Source of the DNA: Pelargonium tetragonum
Lineage: Eukaryota > Streptophyta > Magnoliopsida > Geraniales > Geraniaceae
Reading direction: 5' to 3'
NCBI GenBank assembly: GCA_036897445.1
Contig: JAYMTL010000149.1
Coordinates: forward strand, 1 to 47,402
DNA length: 47,402 nucleotides
Shown here: piece after piece, positions 1 to 10,399 of the stretch
How the letters are laid out: each line of letters begins with the position of its first letter
Numbering within the stretch: the stretch's first letter is position 1
Program-made: the position numbers and the translations under genes
Notes under the pieces: model-generated
Database searches by the model: none
The model's input: only the letters and a program-made list of their open reading frames with translations
What the model was told of the DNA's origin: nothing

Positions 1-4
1 AAAG

Positions 5-84
5 CCCACCTGACCTTTGACCTATAACTATGGATATGGAAAACTTGACATATTCAAAAAGTCACAGGTTCAATTCTAAGCTTA
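5..84 (+). repeat. degenerate repeat R5, copy 1
   Basis: This stretch aligns with 27991-28066 on the same strand. Both carry TGACCTTTGA(C/T)CTATAA, then after a short gap TGGAAA, then GACATATTCA, then a GG(T/C)TC(A/G)AAT block. By eye about three quarters of bases agree, with one gap of a few bases. Because the copy sits at the window edge, the family probably continues outside. The last block resembles a tRNA T-loop, but no anticodon or acceptor stem can be drawn around it in either copy. Confidence 0.65.
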
Positions 85-1051
85 GAGAGTAAGGATATCT
101 TTTTAAAATCTTGGTTTTAGAATCCTAGTTATTATAGGCTGAGTTACCTAAATTCTAAATTCTTTAGGAATCTACTTAATATATAATATACACTTGTTGA
201 ATTCATACTCTTTGTATTGCTTCTTTAAATGCTTTTTGAGCCCTTTTTCTAAGTCTTTTTTAATTAATTAAAGTTCCTGCATATTTTATGGCTGGTGTCT
301 TAAAAGTGTTATCCGGAAAGCATAACCAGCTATAAATATCTAGTCTCTGGTTTCTTGGTTATGCCTGATCAGAGTGCTCTATGATAGTTTTTTGTTAAAG
401 ACTCCTTTTTGCTAGAGTCTTTCTTTTGAAATAAAAACTTGTTAAAAGTATAAGGTTCGCTATTTGTATCTATTCTAAATTTCCAATACACGGCCTTGAA
501 AGAGCAACTCAAGTAACTAAAGCAAATAACTAATCTTATAATAAGAACACCCACTAAAAGCTGTGGGAGACTCAACTCTTTCTGAAATTAGAATACAGAA
601 CTTTCTACTATTAAAAGAATTCCTGAATTCACTAATGCCTAACTATTCAAGAGGCATGCACTCCTCAAAAGGAAAAGTAAAATACAAGACCGCTTAAAGT
701 CGTAGGTGGGATTTTTTAGTTATTATTACTAAAGAAATGACTGTAGTTCTAGAGCTAGGGCAGAATTGCGCCCTTTTTCTTTCTTTTATTAAGACTCTTT
801 TGCAATTCCTTAAAAAGTTTTCAAATTATATCGTGAATTCAATTAGATTAGTTAGGAAATTTTAGTGTTTTCGATAAATTAAGGTTTAAGACCTACATGT
901 AAGTCAAGACTTTTGTAGCTATTTGACTTCCTTTATTCTTGTTCTAGTTCCCTTGGATATTGAGTTGTGTTTTATTCTACAGCTGAAGTAGTCGCTTATT
1001 TAGCTTTAGTTGATAAACTGAAGTTTCCTTTTTGTGTGGTATAAGACACAG

Positions 1052-1071
1052 AAAGACCTTAAAAGACCTTA
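1052..1071. repeat. 10-bp perfect tandem duplication
   Basis: AAAGACCTTA occurs twice head to tail without mismatch. It is a small local duplication of the kind made by replication slippage. Confidence 0.8.
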
Positions 1072-4000
1072 GAAGAACCTGAATTATATGATTCTTTGAA
1101 AGAACGCAAGTAAAAAGCTAATCGAATAGACCCGCCTACAGGGAAGGAAGTGAACCCCCGTATGTTATGCAATCCGGTAATATTATATAATGCTTATCTA
1201 TAGGAATTTAGTAAGTAGTCATAAGCAGAAAGATATTTCAAACTCAAACTAGGGTAACTTTTCCATTTTAATTAATTACGTGAAGAAACTAAAAGTCTTA
1301 CTGTACAACACGTTGGTCTAGGTTTCATGTATGTTACTTCCTCTTTTTATTAGATAGTTCGTAGCCATTATTATAAGAAGGAGCCCCCTGAAAGAAAACC
1401 AATATCTATAAATCTTTATGAAATTGATAAGGGCCTACCCTAAGGAATGCGGAAACGAACTCTACCATTAGCATTAGGTAGTTTTTTTGTTCTTACTTAA
1501 TTTACAAAAAAGTAAGAGTGGTAAGCAAAGAATGAAATCATTTAGATACAAAGATAAAAGGTTCTGTACATTTAGATTGCGATTCACAGAAAGCTGGTAG
1601 TAAAGTTTTTAGTCTATCGAAGTGAACTCTGGTTATATAGTTTTTATAAAAGGAAGACTTTTGTAAAGGTAAAAACACAATTATTTGTTTGGATAAATCT
1701 AAAACTTCTTTCCTTGTAATATCAAATTTCTACGACTAGGGTTTCCTTTCTGAATGGCTAAGCTTCAAAATGAAAGTTATATATATAAGAAAGGGTCTCT
1801 TAGGAAGTCAAGGAATAGCAGTAGCAGCCCTCCTTTGAGATCCCTCTTTATATTTATTTATAGGGGCCTCCCCTCTTTTTTGATACTACGTAATTAGTAT
1901 TGAACAGGGAAACCCCAGAGTTATAGGACAAAATAACATATTAGCTATACAACTAAACAAAAGCAATTCTAGGACTCTACTCGATTTCTAAGTAGTGCAT
2001 TAACCAGGGGTTCCTGAGAAGACTTTTATACTTATAATAGATCCTTTTTAAGAGAATCGAGATATTTTTCGCACCCCTAAAAAAAGATTCAGGAGTTCCT
2101 CTATATCATATCATAGCTTAATTCTTTCTAACAATAAGAAAGATTAAGATAAAAAAGAGAAAATCTCGCAGTTCACAGCTATTTTAAAGCAGAAGTGAAA
2201 AAGCTACACGGAATTTCTCCAATTCCTCAAGGCATCCAAAAAACTACCCGGGGTTCCTTTTCTAGAAGCCCCTGTCTATAGTTTTATCTTTATCTAGGCA
2301 TAGGCCCCTCGACAGGCCCTGCAGTGGTTACTTAGGTATTTCCTTCTCTTAGTTTTTAGTAAAAACTCAGGGTGGGGGTAAAGCATTCGTAGCATGCTAC
2401 TAGAGCACGTTAAGAGCCCTAGAATTTGAAACTTTTCCACTCGCACGCATTTACTGGAACTAAGTACCTGGTTTAAGGGGGTTTCTCTCCTTCCTATGGG
2501 TGTTTTATAATAGATAGTTAGCTGAATTTTAGAGGCAACCCCAGTTCTAAATTAGAATAAGAATTTTATACTAAAAACTTCTAGACCAAGTTAAAAGCTA
2601 GCCCATGCTTAAGCATATGATAAGGAATTTGATTCCTAAGAATACCAGGAGTGCCCAGTTTATTCGGGATCCTTTCGAGTCCAGTTGAGGAAAACCTAGA
2701 GGCGAACCTTAAGTATAGGATTCTTTCTTAACTTACTCGAAAAGAACTCTTAAGCATAAAAAGTTACGAGGGAGTCCTTTTTTATAATTAAGGATTCACT
2801 ATAAGGAATCAGGAGTAAGAAATTCTAAAAACCTATAACTAAAAAAGGTATCTTTCAATTGTAGTATTATTTAAAAGTGTAAAAAGCATCCGACTAAAAG
2901 GGTGCCGGATTCTACACCTGTTTTAGAGTAATCCTCTATTTGTTTCACTTACATCCGAATTTAGAAAAATCAAATATCTCTTAACTTCTATTTTTTAAGC
3001 TACCATCAGAACTCTTAAATTAAATGCGTCTTTTTTTACTATTTAAAACCTTAAAGTTTCCTCGGGACCTAACTGCCGGGGGTTTCCTGTGATTGTACAT
3101 TAAAATTTCTTTTGTAAACGATATCCCTTAGGGTTTTTAATAAGGCAAAGCACTCTTATCTATACAAGAGTAGCCAATTCCTACAAGAGATTCTATATAA
3201 AGTCTAAAAAATTCTATACAATGGATAATTTTCTTGAGTAAATAAATCGAGGTGATTTTGACTATAAGCTGAATGAGTAAAAGTCATATTCAAATTCCAG
3301 CGGAAGAGTGCTTTTCTAAAACTAGACCTAAAGAAACAAAAACTTAGAGCCCGATTCAGCAACTTATGCTAAATACAAAACTAAAGAAACTCGAACTTGT
3401 AAAGCGACATTCTTAATATTTTATATAAACCTTCGAACCTACGCTCTAATAAAACAACTTTTTCTGAATATCCAGATCTTTATGAAAACAAATAGGACTG
3501 CATCTAAAGAATAGAAATTCTAGTTGCTTTGTGTTCGTTTCTAAGAGAAATCTGAGATCATAAATTTTAGGTTTTTTATATTGCCCTATCTATTTTCCAT
3601 AATAAACACCCGGAATCCTCCCCTTGTTGTTATACAAGTCTTCCTCCGAATTTTTTTTAGAACTTCCAGCTAGGAGTTTTTATAGGTCTTACTCTTTGGA
3701 GTATCTTCACTCTCAAAAGAAGCATGCATATTTACGAGTATAATCTAATATCTTTTTATTCCGGGATTTCGTAACCTAAGGAGATTCTCTTTTTCTATTC
3801 GAGATCCCTAAGGTTTTAAATGTAGCGACTTGCCCAGAGGAGGGCCCTTCCTTAATTAATTTCATACTCCTGGATTTAACCCCTAGCGATTCCCTTTCGA
3901 CTAAGTGATAGGATTTTCTAACAGAGGCTTGACTCAATAAATAAAGAAACACCTTAAACTTTTATGTAATTACTCAGACAGGATTTCTTTAGTAAATAGA

Positions 4001-5400
4001 AGAAGTTTTCTAGGAATTACTTAGCAAGGAGAATCTACTTAAGTTAGCCCATTAAAAAAAAGCAAAGCTTAGGGGAAACCGTTTATACACAGCTTTTACT
4101 TTTAAGAATATATCGTGAAACTTGTGTAGATTTTTCGGGGGAAACACCTAGGCGCACCTTACCTTTAAGAATTAGAATGCCTTTTGCAGACTTGGCCTGC
4201 GCAAAACCGGAGCAAATGTAAAAGATAACAACTTCAGACTAAACCGGCTAGGCTCGTGATGAAAAAAGCCCTGGTTGGATATTTATTATTTAGAATATAG
4301 TCATTATAATTTAAAACACTTTTTTCTTATTTTAAGATTTATACGCATCAACTATCGAATTCATTACAAACCATTTCACTAAGTCTTTTTTATGGTGGGT
4401 ACTTCAGTCTTTTTATAGTCTTTGTGACAAAAGGAACTCTAGATCAGCTCACTAACTTTTACAAGGTGTTAGGATCCTCTGGAGATCATTTTAATCTCGA
4501 GGTTTTTTAAGGCTTTGCCCCCTCCCCCTTTAGGTAACCCCCTTTTTTGCCTCTACCTAAAATTCCTGCTTTCTCTGCAAGCAGTACTGTGTAAAATCAG
4601 CAATTTGATAAAGAGACCTCTACTTTTTTATTTTATAGGGTACACTTCCAAACTCCTCTCAATAAAAGAGTCTTTTTTTTATTAGGATTTTGCCAGTAAT
4701 TAAAAAGGGATCCTGCTTAACCTAAACGGAGCCCTTCCACAAGGATTTCTTTTTTTAGAGTGCCCGTAGCTTTACTTGAGCAAGAGCACCCCTCTTATTG
4801 CTTAATAATAACACGTTAGGAATTCAGATTAAAAGTATAAAGGACTCGTTTGTAAACTCTTGTTGCATCCTACTTTTCTAAGTAAATACCTTAGCGGACA
4901 CAGGAATGAAAAGCTACACTTAGATTAGAAAAGACTTTTGAAAAATCTTGCTTTTTAGGCTCTTACCAGAAGTTTTATTATCAAACATTTTAGAATTCTT
5001 ATCAATTTATTGAGGCCAGGCAGCTCAGGAAAAGAAGGAAAGACGGAAGTACGCGGCTTTTTCCAAGACAAAAGGTTGATCTTTTTATAAAATTAATGGC
5101 TTACAAGACTCTGCCAGTCGAGTTTCCCCATTCTCTCCATGTAGCACGGTTGTAAGCTAGATTTTCGCGGAGCTCCTTTAATTAATTAAGAATTAAGGCT
5201 TTATCTTATTCTCGAAAAAGGGCAGTCTTAAAGTTCTACTGGACCCCCTTGAGTTTGATCTCTTTTAGTTCGGGCTGGGAAAGAAAGACAGGCCCCTTTT
5301 TTATTTTCAAACTAGACTTATCTTACTAAAATCCCAAGAAACGGACTCACCCTATGATTCTTAGACCAGTCTTTTTGCCTATCAATTTTCCGAAAAAGAA

Positions 5401-5465
5401 CCTTATTAGCTAAACTTGGATTCTGTACCTTACCCTTCTACCAAAAAGTGCTTCTTAACCTTTAA
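5401..5465 (+). repeat. degenerate repeat R4, copy 1
   Basis: Collinear with 18306-18376. Shared blocks in the same order are TTAGCTA(A/G)ACTT(G/C)GATTC, GTACCTTA, CCCTTCTACCAAAAA and CTTCTTAACCT. The second copy carries a few extra bases in the middle. Identity over the shared blocks is about 80% or more by eye. Confidence 0.75.
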
Positions 5466-5699
5466 TTACATTACCTCTTGTGCCGCTACCCATCATCAGT
5501 CTAATACCTAAACTAAACCCGTATAAAGCAGAGAGAATATCAAAATCAAGAAAGTGCATTTTAGCTATAGGTAATGCAATTCAGTTTCGAAGAAAGCAGT
5601 CCAGCTATAAGGAGAAAAGTAAGAAAATTCTTCTCAAATAGACACTTTTCTTGAAAGCATTTCCTTTTTAATGTCAAATCGAGTTCTTTCTAAAATCGC

Positions 5700-5960
5700 A
5701 GTTTAGGGTGAATTTAATAGAGTTTCATAACTAGATAGACAGGGTCTTAGATTGGGTTGATTTGACTAGTAGATAGAGACTTTCTTAGTCTTTTTGGGAT
5801 TGGGAGGAAAGTCCTTTCGGGTAAGTGGTTGCTTTTACTTGTTAGTTCTACTATTAGATTCAAAATGATCTTACCTAGAGTAAGAGTGAGGGGAATGAGG
5901 ATGAGAGTTTCCTGCCAAGGTACCTAAGTCAAAACTCAAAGAAGAATCTTTTAGGGTTAC
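5700..5960. other. small G-rich block
   Basis: The + strand switches to clear G over C excess for about 250 bases (for example TTTTTGGGATTGGGAGG). The words match the larger G-rich block at 8.5-10.4 kb, including GTGGTTGCTTT, which also occurs near 8526. It contains reversed repeat R9 and looks like a short island of the reversed repeat family. Confidence 0.55.
5714..5785 (-). repeat. degenerate repeat R9, reversed copy 1
   Basis: The + strand reads TTAATAGAGTTTCATAAC, then TAGATAGACAGGGTC, and ends in AGTAGATAGAGA. The same order recurs at 9001-9075, with partial copies at 9506-9545 and 10305-10345. The complement of the core appears on the + strand near 28268-28300 in the C-rich block, so I assign this copy to the minus strand. 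It lies in a short G-rich stretch running to about 5960. Confidence 0.7.
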
Positions 5961-8500
5961 GCTCTCATTTTTACAGTTACTCTAATAGAAAAAAGTTTAT
6001 ACCTGTTCATTTGACTAAACTTCTTCTTATCCGAAGATGGTTACTAAGCATTTACCTTTCCTTTTGTTAGGACTCAATTCACCTGGACCCTGCTTTTGGA
6101 CTTATTGTATGCATACTTATTTAATATAATCCTAAGTAATTCTTTATTAATGAAACGAGATTCCTTCTTTTAGCGAAAAATTTTTTTCCCTTTTTATCCG
6201 GAGAGTGTTCGCATACCAGTTTTTTAGTTTTGGCTAGTTATAAATACAAAAATGCAGTGAATCCTACTAAAGGAAAACCCTTTCCCTAATCACTTAATAT
6301 TTTGAAATTACATGTTTAAGAATGCTAGTGGGCTTCCATAAGACTTTCTCTAGGATTCCCCCGAGAGCTTTTTGTGCTCATTAGTCTTCAATTCTTTAAT
6401 TAATTTGAAAAACAGTATAATAATCAACTCACCGGATAATTCTTTTCAAAAGCCTTATCTTGCTTGATTCATGCTTTAATATATTTAATATAATTGAGTA
6501 GAAGTTACTCTCGCTATAAGGAATGCATGAAACTCTACTTCTTTCATTTTGACTAAGAATTTCGTAAAAGTCAAATAGGTATACTCTTTTTTAGTAATAT
6601 AATTGCAATCCTCTTTCACTGAGAGATTCTCATATACTTCATTTAGATATCTTTCTTTTAAGAGCTTAGCGTTTTTATAGGATTAGCGACTTTCGGAAAT
6701 TAGGAACTTTTAGAGTGGCTCTCTTCCAGTAGTTTCCTACAAGCGATAACTTATAGACTTTGTTTGACCTCAAGATCTGTCGAAAGGATTTGACTTTCTG
6801 TTAGCTTTGGTATCGGATAAGCACTTGGGAATAAAAAATGCTCTATAACAGGTTTGAGCCCCTGACATCGGATTTACAGTCACATTTTACTTTCAAAAGA
6901 CTTGAATTATATAATAAGCGATTTCTTGTTTCTCTTAAAGTCTAAGTGATTGATTTGAAGAAGACAGCAGCCTCTGGAGAGCTTGTCACTACTCAAGAAT
7001 CCCCGTATACTTTAACTAGAAGAAACCTCCTCGAGTAAAAGGGAAGTACTCTGATCTCAGGTTTCAAATAAAAGCAATTTAGGAGTCAAGCTTGCAAATA
7101 AGGTAAAGATTCACTCTTGTAACTTATCGAATTACCAGCACGCTTTTTTGTTACAATGCTTACAGGGGGGCTAGTCTTTCCTTGATGAATAAGTTTTTTT
7201 AGGTTTACTACCCTACTCTAAAGTACTTTCAATTACTGTTCGAAAACCCTGTTATTATTTGTTTCAATTCGCACTTTAATGGGGCATTATACATTTGAAA
7301 GAGTTTCTCTTCTGCACATGAGTCAGTCAGTTCCTGGATGCCCGGGTTGCCTATGCACTTTCTATTACGGACGCTCGAACACACTACTCTAGAAAGAGAC
7401 TTGATATTAGTAAGTCGCCTAAACAATTTCATTCTTAAATTTTGCACAGAAGGGCTGCTACTAGTTCGATAAATAATAAAAGGTAACTAAGTAGTACAAA
7501 TCTGAACCCACGTCAAGTATTTAAACATGTAAAGTTCCTGCGAGGCGCTTAAACTAGTTCTTTCTTTTTATAAAGTGCTGTCCCCCGAATCTTTCTAATT
7601 CAAGCTTCAAATTCTATGATTATAAGGAACTCCTGTATCTTACACTTAGGAGGAACTCTTATCTCTATCGTTGTGGGAGTCTTACTCTTGTTGTTGCCTG
7701 CAGTTAATGTAACTAGTATAGTTGACGTATATGTAGCTAGGATTTTAGGATTCTTATTCTTATTATAGGTTGTATTCCTGAGTCTATTTGCGGTCTTTCT
7801 TAGCTTATGTAAGAGATGTAGTTATAGAGTCCTTAGTCGCGACTCTATGTCTTCTTAATTCTTAATGAAGAGGCCCCTTTTAGTAAAATGTATAAGATTT
7901 TGCTTTGAATTTTGAAGTGAGAGGAGGCACTTCGAAGAATATAGGGAAATTCGGAGTACTCTTAATAAAAATGGAAGGAAAATAACCCGGAGTCATTTAC
8001 GTGTGATTTAGAAGATAGACGATCTTTGCTTCATTTGTATCTTAAATAAGAACTTAGTTCATACTTTTTGAAAGACTTTAAGATTTTTTTTAGCTGTAGA
8101 GAATACCTAGGATATCAGGGATCTTTTTTAGTCACTCCTTTTCAAAAAGCTTCAAGAGCCGTGCGCAAGAAATCCCAGTTATATAGAGTTAGTCGCAACC
8201 TCTAAAAATGCAGGAGACTATAATACAGGACAGGGTTTTTTCTTTATTATCTCCGTTTGTACTCACGGGGCTTTTCTTTATCTTTTTTAAACTTCCTTTT
8301 ATTACAATATGAAATTTAGACCCTTTTCCAGTAACAAATAGCGAGAAAGCCTTTACCATAAAAGATGCAGCATATTTTTTAGGCTTCCTAGTATGAAAGT
8401 AGAACTTTTTCATTATTCATAGTGTTGAAGTTTGTACTAAAATGAGCAAGAAGCAATAGTGGTAGAGAATGAGATAAGGAACTCAAGGTAAGAAAGATTG
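5960..8500. other. gene-free AT-rich stretch, 6.0-8.5 kb
   Basis: No recognisable gene. Minus-strand frames of 72-74 codons near 7.2-7.4 and 8.2-8.4 kb show no family features and are about the length expected by chance. A stretch at 7640-7860, read on the minus strand, has GCTACATATAC and repeated AAGA/TAAGA words resembling the AAG-rich module of 25-37 kb, but the match is too loose to annotate as a copy. A palindrome lies at 7824-7848. Confidence 0.65.
7824..7848. repeat. inverted repeat with nested 10-bp palindrome
   Basis: ATAGAGT at 7824-7830 pairs with ACTCTAT at 7842-7848, leaving an 11-base loop. The loop and the 3' arm overlap AGTCGCGACT, a perfect palindrome at 7835-7844. The two structures compete for the same bases. 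Function unknown. Confidence 0.6.
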
Positions 8501-8654
8501 ACACAAAAAAGGTGAAACAGGGGAGTGGTTGCTTTGTTCTGGTTTCCTGCCTCCGGTTTCGTTAAGTAAGAGGGAATCTATAAAATAGAATTAGGAAATT
8601 CCAAATCAATCTAGTAAAAACCAGCGATAAAGAGGCTTGATAAGTAATTGAATT

Positions 8655-8735
8655 GATACCCGAACAGCGGATAATTGAGATCCTAGCTAGATAGTTCGGT
8701 ATGGTTTAGTTTGATTTGTTCCCCTGTTTACCGGT
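8655..8735 (-). repeat. degenerate repeat R1, reversed copy
   Basis: On the minus strand this reads AACAAATCAAACTAAACC, then CGAACTATCT, then an ATCTCAATT block and TTCGGGTATC. It follows the same order as forward R1 copies. The closest seen is 31830-31895, which shares TCAA-CTAAA followed by CGAACTATCT. R2 lies directly upstream on the minus strand (8790 to 8741), showing that R2 and R1 belong to one unit. Confidence 0.7.
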
Positions 8736-8740
8736 TAGAG

Positions 8741-8790
8741 TCGAATTTGCTTTCAAAGGGGTGGCTTTCCAAGGCATTTTAAGTGAAGGG
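8741..8790 (-). repeat. degenerate repeat R2, reversed copy 1
   Basis: The + strand reads TTTGCTTTCAAAGG, a few variable bases, then GCTTTCC and AGGC. The same series occurs at 38080-38112 with about 28 of 33 bases identical. The complement (GGAAAGCC, then CCCTTTGAAAGCAAAT) matches forward R2 copies such as 33664-33700. It sits about ten bases from reversed R1. Confidence 0.75.
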
Positions 8791-8959
8791 TTTAGCTGAA
8801 GTGTTGTTTACAGGATTTCCGATTCCAGTAGACTATAATCTAAAAAAGGATTTGAACTGGGGTGGTGTGTTTCCGGCTAAGTGAATTAGTGTAATCAGTT
8901 AAGTGGTTTCCTTAATCAAAGACTTCTTTGTTGTTAGCTTAAGATAAGAAGAAGATTCT

Positions 8960-9010
8960 GAGGTTTCCGGTATAGCTCTCAGAAAGGCTTAAGATTGAGA
9001 GGAGTTTCCT
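8960..9010 (-). repeat. degenerate repeat R10, reversed copy 1
   Basis: The complement contains CTGAGAGCTATACC, an exact 14-base match to 28875-28888, preceded in both places by a TCTCAATCTT block and a CCTTTC block. A third, reversed relic near 40118-40150 shares TAAGATTGAGAG followed by AAGTTTCCTA. Confidence 0.75.
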
Positions 9011-9075
9011 AACTAGATAAAGGGTCCTAGGGATTTCCTCGATGGGTTAGTAGATAGAGAGATTTGCTAGGGTTA
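9001..9075 (-). repeat. degenerate repeat R9, reversed copy 2
   Basis: GAGTTTCCTAACTAGATA is followed by GGGTCCTAG and, after a gap, by AGTAGATAGAGA. This is the order seen at 5720-5785. It directly follows R10 on the + strand (GAGAGGAGTTTCC), so R9 and R10 are neighbours in the unit. Confidence 0.7.
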
Positions 9076-9505
9076 AGAGTGCTGTATGAACTGCTCTAAA
9101 TTGGCAAGAATACAAACTAAAGTAAAGGAAGTCAAAGGGTCTGGCCAATCAGCAGGCTGCATTGGTTAGTTGGTGTAGGGAGGGAAGGTAACGCCTTACC
9201 CTGTATTCTCTCTTCTAAGTCTAGGGTAGCTTTCAAGGGTTTTCTAGGTTACACTTCCTGAGATACTAGGATTTTTATAAAAACAAGGGGTGCTTTCTGC
9301 GACTTCCCGATCGGGTTAACAAGGCTAAATAGATACAAAGATTATAGTTCTAGTTTAGAGAGTTTTGCTGTTATCCTTAGCTTTTTAGTGCAAGTCGTTT
9401 GTTTCCTAAGATAAGGTAGATAGTCCGTAGGTTAGCTGGGATTTTTCTTTTTAATGGAGTCAGTTCTGTTCTGAAAAAAGGGAGATGTCTTTCCTAGGCT
9501 TGAGG

Positions 9506-9545
9506 TTAATAGAGTTCCATAGGTAAGCCGAGATAGGCGGGCAGA
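9506..9545 (-). repeat. degenerate repeat R9, reversed copy 3 (partial)
   Basis: TTAATAGAGTTCCATA followed by GAGATAGGCGGG matches the first half of the 5714-5785 copy (TTAATAGAGTTTCATA and AGATAGACAGGG). The rest has decayed beyond recognition. Confidence 0.55.
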
Positions 9546-10020
9546 ATCTCTTAAGAAAGGGGCTCGGGACTCAAGCAGGAATTTGTATAGGTTTGGACCT
9601 TCTCAAGTAAAGTAGACCCAGGATATCCCTTATTTTCAAGTTTTCATTTAGAAAAAAGTCAAAGTAGGTAAGATTTCTATTTCGCAAAGCCTCTCAAAGC
9701 GGTTTTCCTAGGAAAGATACCAAGCTAGGGAATCCACGTAAAGTTCTAAGGAAAGTGGGTTTAGCTATAAAGAAGACAACTAAGATACAGATTTTGCAAG
9801 CTCTTCAGTCTATAAAAAGCTGGCTGGGAATACTGATACAGTGGGGTTTCTGTAGGTTAGCTGCTTCAAAAGACAGGGGAAAGAGCAGGTCGGGGTTAGT
9901 TCTAAGGATATCAATTTCCTAGATTTCGGGTTAATAGAAGGTTTTCTTAAAAAGGCCTAAATAAAAAGGAGTAAGGGCTTAAAAGAAGACATTAGAAATG
10001 AGTGGTAAGGCAAATAGACC

Positions 10021-10100
10021 AAGTACCCTAACTAACTAGAGAGAATTTATATGCTGGATAGTCACTTTAGTATGATCCAATCTGTATTCCTGTTTATGAG
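10021..10100 (-). repeat. degenerate repeat R1, second reversed copy
   Basis: The complement carries CAGGAATACAGAT, the R1 signature also seen at 30700, and downstream AATTCTCTCTAGTT followed by AGGGTACTT. The forward copy at 39300-39400 has AATTCTCTCCAGTT at the same place. That shared variant suggests these two belong to one subfamily. Confidence 0.7.
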
Positions 10101-10304
10101 CTTTGTTACAAGGAATTCTTGGATTTGAGGAGTTTGATTGTTTCAAATTGAAAGTGCTAAGCTGAATGTAATAGAATGAAAAAGAGGGGCTTTCTAGAAT
10201 GTCGTGGTAAGGGGGGATTTCCTAGTCTGAATACTAAGAGTGTTTTCCAAAAAATCTTTTGTAAATTAGTGAGAAAGGGCGCTGGTATAGCTATAATGAG
10301 GGGA

Positions 10305-10345
10305 GGGGTTTCATAACTAGATAACCCGGGTTAATAGAAAATAGA
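10305..10345 (-). repeat. degenerate repeat R9, reversed copy 4 (partial)
   Basis: GGTTTCATAACTAGATA is shared almost exactly with the 5720-5737 copy, then diverges into CCCGGGTTAATAGA. It marks the right-hand end of the G-rich block. Confidence 0.6.
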
Positions 10346-10399
10346 ATATCTTTCTCTTGTAGATCTAAATCTTTAGAAGACAAGGTTTGATCTAAAACG

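Larger units (their letters stand above)
1..5690. other. gene-free AT-rich stretch, 1-5.7 kb
   Basis: I find no gene here. Open frames are short, none resembles a known protein, and stops are dense in all frames. The text is AT-rich with many AAG/CTT and CTAG words, as in plant mitochondrial spacer. Supported contents are a degenerate repeat copy at the left edge (R5), a 10-bp tandem duplication near 1.05 kb and one member of repeat pair R4 near 5.4 kb. Everything between looks like unstructured spacer to me; highly decayed repeat copies could be hidden here and would need an alignment search. Confidence 0.7.

Noticed and set aside
60-85. T-loop-like CAGGTTCAATTCT in R5
   Set aside because: No D, anticodon or acceptor stem; the text is explained by the repeat shared with 28.0 kb.
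8156-8170. GAGCCGTGCGC, like the start of group II intron domain V
   Set aside because: The matching 3' strand of the domain V stem is missing and no other intron domain is visible nearby.
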